From Prochlorococcus sp. AG-402-G19 (GTDB lineage: Bacteria > Cyanobacteriota > Cyanobacteriia > PCC-6307 > Cyanobiaceae): a DNA stretch of 45,229 nucleotides. The position numbers and the translations under genes are program-made. The DNA lies in NCBI GenBank assembly GCA_003279455.1, contig QCHU01000007.1, positions 1-45,229 of the forward strand, given 5' to 3'. Positions 39,377 through 45,229 of this stretch are shown piece after piece (the stretch's first letter is position 1; every line of letters begins with the position of its first letter). Under the pieces are notes generated by a model that worked only from the letters and a program-made list of their open reading frames with translations, searched no databases and was not told where the DNA came from.

Positions 39377-40281
39377 CCAAATCCAACCTCAAAGATCTAT
39401 CACTATTTAATAATGATGGTGCAATATTTATGGGTGCACAAAGAGGGATCGATAAATGCAGAGTATCGCTTTTAGGAGTTCCATATGATGGGACTTGTTG
39501 CTTTAGGCCTGGTGCAAGATTTGGTCCTTCTGCTGTCAGGGAAGATAGTTATGGAATTGAAACATATTGTCCGCAATTAAATTTAGACTTAGAGGATATA
39601 AACTTTGCTGACGTAGGTTCATTAGATGTTCCCATTGGAGATGCAAGGTTAACACTGAATTATATAAGAGATGCTACAGATATATTACTTAAAAATAATT
39701 TAAAGCCGCTTATTATTGGTGGAGAACATTCAATAACAAGTGGGGTTATTAAATCAATAATTACTAATTATCCTGAATTGATTATTATTCAATTAGATGC
39801 TCATGCAGACCTTAGAGATGAATGGTTAGGTAGTAAATTTAGTCATGCATGTACTATGAAAAGATGTTTAGAAATACTACCTAGCAAAAAGATTTTTCAA
39901 ATAGGAATAAGAAGTGGAACAAAATCAGAATTTCTTGAAATGAATAATACTAAAAGATTAATTCATCATACTTTAGGAGGGAATGGAAAATCTTTAGAAG
40001 AGGCTCTAAAAAGTTTTAAAGGGACCCCAATCTATTTAACTTTTGATTTAGATTGGTTTGATCCATCTATAATGCCAGGAACAGGAACTCCTGAGCCGGG
40101 AGGCTATTTCTGGGGAGATTTTGCAGCAATAATAGATGTGATTAAGTCTCATAACTTAATTGGTGCTGATGTAGTCGAATTATCTCCCAAATTAGATAAC
40201 ACTGGTATTAGTAGTATCCTTGCTGCAAAAGTTATACGTTCATTAATTATGTTATTGGACAAATCATCCTCAAAAATTTAA
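39373..40281 (+). CDS. speB: Agmatinase
   Basis: SpeB hydrolyses agmatine to putrescine and urea. The 302-residue ureohydrolase has the three metal-binding blocks of the arginase fold: GGEHSITSG (about 116-124), DAHADLRDEW (about 140-149), and FDLDWFDPSIMPGTGTPEPG (about 225-244). The PEPGG end of the last block favours agmatinase over arginase. The ATG overlaps the speE stop by four bases. Together with an unseen arginine decarboxylase this completes arginine to spermidine. Confidence 0.93.
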   Translation: MTKSNLKDLSLFNNDGAIFMGAQRGIDKCRVSLLGVPYDGTCCFRPGARFGPSAVREDSYGIETYCPQLNLDLEDINFADVGSLDVPIGDARLTLNYIRDATDILLKNNLKPLIIGGEHSITSGVIKSIITNYPELIIIQLDAHADLRDEWLGSKFSHACTMKRCLEILPSKKIFQIGIRSGTKSEFLEMNNTKRLIHHTLGGNGKSLEEALKSFKGTPIYLTFDLDWFDPSIMPGTGTPEPGGYFWGDFAAIIDVIKSHNLIGADVVELSPKLDNTGISSILAAKVIRSLIMLLDKSSSKI

Positions 40282-40291
40282 ATTTAAATTC

Positions 40292-40507
40292 TCATTGAAC
40301 TAATACCTTTTCAAAATCGAGTTGTTGATCAACAGACCTTTCAGAAATCTTTGGGAAATAAGGTTCTTTTTTTATCCAATGACCACAAGAAACAAATGAA
40401 GATATCTCAGAATGTATTTTTATCTTTCTAAGTTTGCACCATGAGAATGAATCAAAATGACTTGAAACACACTGATTGCAGCTCATACAAGATCTTTTAA
40501 GAGTCAT
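40292..40507 (-). CDS. Small Cys-rich hypothetical protein, 71 residues
   Basis: I recognise no family. From the ATG at 40507 (MTLKRSCMSCNQCVSSHFDS) the 71-residue product has a CxxCxxC cluster at residues 7-13, and single Cys at about 24 and 42, the latter in SFVSCGHWIKKEP. Five Cys with nearby His suggest metal binding, possibly zinc or iron-sulfur, as inference only. An in-frame TTG just upstream is the other possible start. It is convergent with speB (10-base gap) and divergent from gcvT (130 bases). The Cys cluster makes a chance frame unlikely. Confidence 0.6.
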   Translation of the reverse strand: MTLKRSCMSCNQCVSSHFDSFSWCKLRKIKIHSEISSFVSCGHWIKKEPYFPKISERSVDQQLDFEKVLVQ

Positions 40508-40637
40508 CAAGTCTTAACCCAAGACTCATAGAGTAGTAAAACTTTCCGGATCGAGCCACAAAGCATTAAATTTAGTTCTAGAAATTCTTATGGGTTCACG
40601 TTTTTACTAGTGAATTTCTTTAAACGTTCAGGAAAAA

Positions 40638-41757
40638 ATGAAATTACTTAAAACTCCTCTTTACGAAGAATGCCAAAAATTAGGGGCTAAAATGGTTCCT
40701 TTTGCAAATTGGGAAATGCCTGTTAGTTTTTCTGGGTTAATAGAAGAACACAATGCAGTAAGAAAAAAATGTTGGAATGTTCGACATATCTCATATGGGT
40801 GTTGTGCAAGTAAAAGGTAAAAATATCAAGAGCTCATTACAAAATTTAGTTCCTTCAGACGTCTTTCGAATAGGACCTGGGGAAGCGTGTTATACAGTTT
40901 TTTTAAAAGAAAATGGAGGAATTCAAGACGATCTAATCATTTATGATCAAGGAATTTTAGACACAAATGAAGAAAGCATACTTTTAGTTATTAATGCCGC
41001 AAGAAAAGAATCAGACATTGAATGGTTAAATTCAAATGTTTCAACAAAAGAAATCACAATATCCGAATTCATGCCTCACGGTGCATTAATTGCCATCCAA
41101 GGTCCACAATCAATCCGTGCATTTGAGGAAATTCTTCAAGAGTCTTTATCAGATTTACCACGCTTTGGGCACAAAACTATTATTTCTAATCCCAATTTAA
41201 TTAACGGAAAAGACTCAATTTTTATTGCACGAACTGGGTATACAGGAGAGGAAGGTTTCGAATTTTTGTCATCGCCAGAAACAGCACAGTCCATCTGGAA
41301 GAATCTCATCGCATCGGGGGTTACTCCATGCGGGCTTGGAGCAAGAGATACACTTCGATTAGAAGCTTCTATGCATCTATATGGCAACGATATCGACCTA
41401 GATACCACTCCCTTTGAAGCTGGCTTGGGTTGGTTAGTTCATTTAGAAATGCCTCATGATTTTATAGGCAGAAAAGCTCTAGAAAAACAAGCCGAAAATG
41501 GAACAGGGAAAAAACTTGTTGGTATTAAGGTGCAGGGTAAAGGAATCGCAAGAAAAGGATATCCAGTTTTATACAACAACGAAACCGTTGGGCAAGTTAC
41601 TAGCGGAACTTGGTCTCCAACACTGAAAGAACCTATAGCTCTTGCGTATGTGCCTAGCAAAATTGCAAAAACAAATACTAAATTAGAAGTAGAAATCAGA
41701 GGGAAGAAACATCCTGCAATAATCGTAAAAAGACCTTTCTATAGAAAAGGTTTTTGA
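40638..41757 (+). pseudogene. gcvT: Glycine cleavage T protein (aminomethyltransferase), frameshifted at an A7 run
   Basis: GcvT transfers the methylene group to tetrahydrofolate in the glycine cleavage system. Frame one from ATG 40638 reads [20 protein letters not shown]...EEHNAVRKK and stops at 40820. Frame two holds [14 protein letters not shown] onward, with YTGEEGFE, GLGARDTLRLEASMHLYG, GLGWLVH and the C-terminal barrel domain. Removing one A from the A7 run at 40763-40769 gives [15 protein letters not shown], the typical sequence, and a 372-residue protein. As read, no full-length T protein could be made without slippage, although gcvP and gcvH here are intact. Sequencing error, a true mutation or slippage rescue remain open. 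Confidence 0.88.
40763..40769. other. A7 homopolymer at the gcvT frameshift
   Basis: Seven A between the Arg codon and the Val-Gly-Met-Phe-Asp segment; six restore the family-typical reading. This is the third such run in the segment. Confidence 0.85.
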
Positions 41758-41831
41758 GCAAGTAGAAACTGTGTTGTGCATAAAAGCCGTTCTTTATGGG
41801 AAACTCATTATTCATGATGATTGAGAATTTC

Positions 41832-43652
41832 ATGCGCAATAAGACTTGTGGAGAACTACGAGCTTCCGCAATTGGCGCAAATGTTCAACTATGTGGTTGG
41901 GTTGATCGCAGGAGAGATCATGGCGGGGTAATTTTTATTGATCTAAGAGACCGCTCTGGAACAATTCAAATAACAGTAGATCCAGATCAAGGCCAAAATC
42001 TTTTTAGAATCGCTGAAAGTCTAAGAAATGAGACTGTTCTTCAAATTAATGGATTAGTTAGAGCAAGACCTGAAGAAGCTATTAATACAAAAATCCCAAC
42101 CGGTGAAGTAGAAGTCTTAGCTGAAAATATAAAAATTCTTAATGCTGTTACTAGTACACTCCCCTTCTCCGTTTCAATTCATGATGAGGAGAGTGTTAAA
42201 GAAGAAATCAGGCTGAAGCATAGATATTTAGATCTAAGAAGAGAAAGAATGAATACAAATCTTAGATTGAGACATAACACAGTTAAAGCGGCTAGAAATT
42301 TTCTTGAAAACGAAGGATTTATAGAAGTTGAAACACCTATTTTGACTCGATCAACTCCTGAAGGAGCAAGAGATTACTTAGTTCCCTCAAGAGTATGCGG
42401 TGGCGAATTTTTTGCATTGCCGCAATCACCACAATTATTCAAACAATTATTGATGGTTGGTGGCATTGAACGTTATTACCAAATCGCACGCTGCTTTCGT
42501 GATGAGGATTTACGCGCAGACAGGCAACCAGAATTTACTCAATTAGATATTGAAATGAGCTTTATGGAGGAAACAGAAATAATTGATTTAAATGAGAGGT
42601 TAATTGTAAATATCTGGAAAAAAATTAAAGGAATTGATCTCCCAACTCCATTTCCAAGAATGACTTGGCAAGAGGCTATGGATCGGTTTGGAACTGACAG
42701 GCCTGATACTCGATATGGAATGGAACTTGTTAATACAAGTGATTTATTTTCTAAAAGTGGATTTAAAGTTTTTTCAAATGCAATTTCTTCTGGTGGATGC
42801 GTCAAATGCATCACCATTGAGGAAGGAAATAATTTAATTAGTAATGTAAGAATAAAACCAGGTGGAGATATTTTTAGCGAAGCCCAAAAAGCTGGCGCTG
42901 GCGGGCTAGCCTTTATTAGAGTTAGAGAGAATGAAGAAGTCGATACTATTGGAGCCATAAAAGAAAATTTAACTACCTCACAGATAAAAGAACTCCTATC
43001 AAAAACCCAAGCGAAAGCTGGTGATTTAATCCTTTTTGGTGCAGGACCCACAAATATTGTTAATAGAACTTTAGATAGAGTGCGTCAATTTATAGCTCAA
43101 GATTTAAAAATTATTTCCGACAACAGATTAAAAACACAATGGAATTTTCTTTGGGTCACTGATTTCCCTATGTTTGAATTCAATTCTGATGAAAATCGTC
43201 TGGAAGCCATTCATCATCCTTTCTGCGCTCCGAAGCCTGAGGATATTGGTGAAGCAAAAAGCTTGTGGAAAGACAAATTACCCAGGTCAAATGCACAAGC
43301 TTATGATCTAGTTCTCAATGGACTTGAGATTGGTGGGGGATCTTTAAGAATTCACAACTCGGAACTTCAAAAAACTGTACTTGAAGTAATTGGTCTATCT
43401 AGCAGTGAGGCAGAAGAGCAATTTGGTTTTTTAATTGATGCACTTTCAATGGGTGCTCCTCCACATGGTGGGATTGCATTTGGACTTGACAGAATAGTTA
43501 TGCTTTTAGCCAATGAAGATTCAATTAGAGATACTATTGCTTTCCCAAAAACACAACAAGCTCGTTGTTCCATGGCTAAAGCCCCTGCAATGGTAGAAAG
43601 CAAACAATTAGAAGACCTCCATATAGCCTCGACTTGGATCGAACCTGATTAA
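41832..43652 (+). CDS. aspS: Aspartyl-tRNA synthetase
   Basis: AspS attaches aspartate to tRNA. From the ATG at 41832 ([11 protein letters not shown]) the product is 606 residues, the length of bacterial-type AspRS; an upstream frame start at 41796 adds 12 unsupported residues. Visible are the OB anticodon domain ([20 protein letters not shown]), class II motif 2 ([20 protein letters not shown]), the bacterial GAD insertion domain around 290-420, and motif 3 ([20 protein letters not shown]). Whether it also charges tRNA-Asn cannot be told from sequence by eye. It sits between gcvT (74 bases) and pyrG (103 bases). Confidence 0.97.
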   Translation: MRNKTCGELRASAIGANVQLCGWVDRRRDHGGVIFIDLRDRSGTIQITVDPDQGQNLFRIAESLRNETVLQINGLVRARPEEAINTKIPTGEVEVLAENIKILNAVTSTLPFSVSIHDEESVKEEIRLKHRYLDLRRERMNTNLRLRHNTVKAARNFLENEGFIEVETPILTRSTPEGARDYLVPSRVCGGEFFALPQSPQLFKQLLMVGGIERYYQIARCFRDEDLRADRQPEFTQLDIEMSFMEETEIIDLNERLIVNIWKKIKGIDLPTPFPRMTWQEAMDRFGTDRPDTRYGMELVNTSDLFSKSGFKVFSNAISSGGCVKCITIEEGNNLISNVRIKPGGDIFSEAQKAGAGGLAFIRVRENEEVDTIGAIKENLTTSQIKELLSKTQAKAGDLILFGAGPTNIVNRTLDRVRQFIAQDLKIISDNRLKTQWNFLWVTDFPMFEFNSDENRLEAIHHPFCAPKPEDIGEAKSLWKDKLPRSNAQAYDLVLNGLEIGGGSLRIHNSELQKTVLEVIGLSSSEAEEQFGFLIDALSMGAPPHGGIAFGLDRIVMLLANEDSIRDTIAFPKTQQARCSMAKAPAMVESKQLEDLHIASTWIEPD

Positions 43653-43755
43653 ATTGATAGAAATTAGCAGCAAAAACACTATCCTAAAGAGAAAATATGT
43701 AAATTCCTTGGCGTTTAGCTGGATCAAGGTAGCTTAAAGAATGATTGAAAAGTAA

Positions 43756-45229
<1,474 letters not shown>

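Noticed and set aside
40508-40637. Glycine riboswitch ahead of gcvT
   Set aside because: I looked for the conserved glycine aptamer cores in the 130-base spacer and did not see them; a covariance-model search would be decisive.
42539-43051. 170-codon minus-strand open frame inside aspS
   Set aside because: It lies wholly antisense to a strongly conserved synthetase, has low-complexity Ser/Pro/Phe content typical of a shadow frame, and no independent start signal.

Overview
The window looks like chromosomal DNA from a marine picocyanobacterium, most likely Prochlorococcus, perhaps a low-light NATL-like clade; the genus is inferred with good confidence and the clade is only a guess. The reasons are very AT-rich coding DNA, tight gene packing, and gene runs I know from that group: asd-dapA-rnj, tig-clpP-clpX-dnaX, sqdB-sqdX, gcvP-gcvH, and mazG-speE-speB / gcvT-aspS-pyrG. 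I see no transposase, integrase, phage gene or CRISPR array. No gene-free stretch exceeds about 160 bases. The sequence reads as ordinary core genome.

Layout. 0-4 kb (minus): RNase J, then dapA and asd for lysine/diaminopimelate synthesis, with asd and dapA overlapping by 4 bases. 4.2-9.6 kb (plus): trigger factor, ClpP, ClpX and the DNA polymerase III tau/gamma subunit. 9.6-12.5 kb (minus): an MgdA-like membrane glycosyltransferase and a SpoIID/LytB-domain protein. 12.6-17.4 kb (plus): L35 and L20, a Ycf37-like TPR protein, ThiG, a 55-residue Psb34/ssl1498-like membrane peptide, and the sulfolipid pair sqdB-sqdX. 17.4-23.2 kb (minus): an 85-residue unknown, a possible tiny membrane protein coupled to it, gcvP, gcvH, a methionine gamma-lyase-family PLP enzyme, and a helix-turn-helix-like protein. 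23.3-28.8 kb (plus): an acyl-lipid desaturase, L9, DnaB, MnmG and a chorismate-lyase-family protein. 28.8-33.4 kb: an unknown charged protein, a SprT-like metalloprotein, an NTF2-like membrane protein, LigA, a 52-residue unknown and a TVP38/TMEM64 membrane protein. 33.4-37.5 kb: ValS, two unknowns, a HesB-like protein and tRNA-Val(UAC). 37.7-45.2 kb (plus): MazG, SpeE, SpeB, a small Cys-rich unknown (minus), GcvT, AspS and PyrG, which runs off the right edge.

Together the genes cover protein quality control and replication (tig/clpPX, dnaX, dnaB, ligA), thylakoid lipid synthesis (mgdA-like, sqdB, sqdX, desaturase), glycine cleavage (gcvP, H, T), polyamine synthesis (speB, speE) and translation (rpmI, rplT, rplI, valS, aspS, tRNA-Val, mnmG).

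The most striking signal is that three separate genes in one 7.5-kb stretch (the TVP38 protein, mazG, gcvT) each carry one frameshift. Every shift lies at a run of exactly seven A (or T), and removing one base from each run restores a full-length, family-typical protein. Nearby ligA keeps five A7/A8 runs in frame. This is either homopolymer sequencing error, real +1 slippage mutations, or genes rescued by polymerase slippage.
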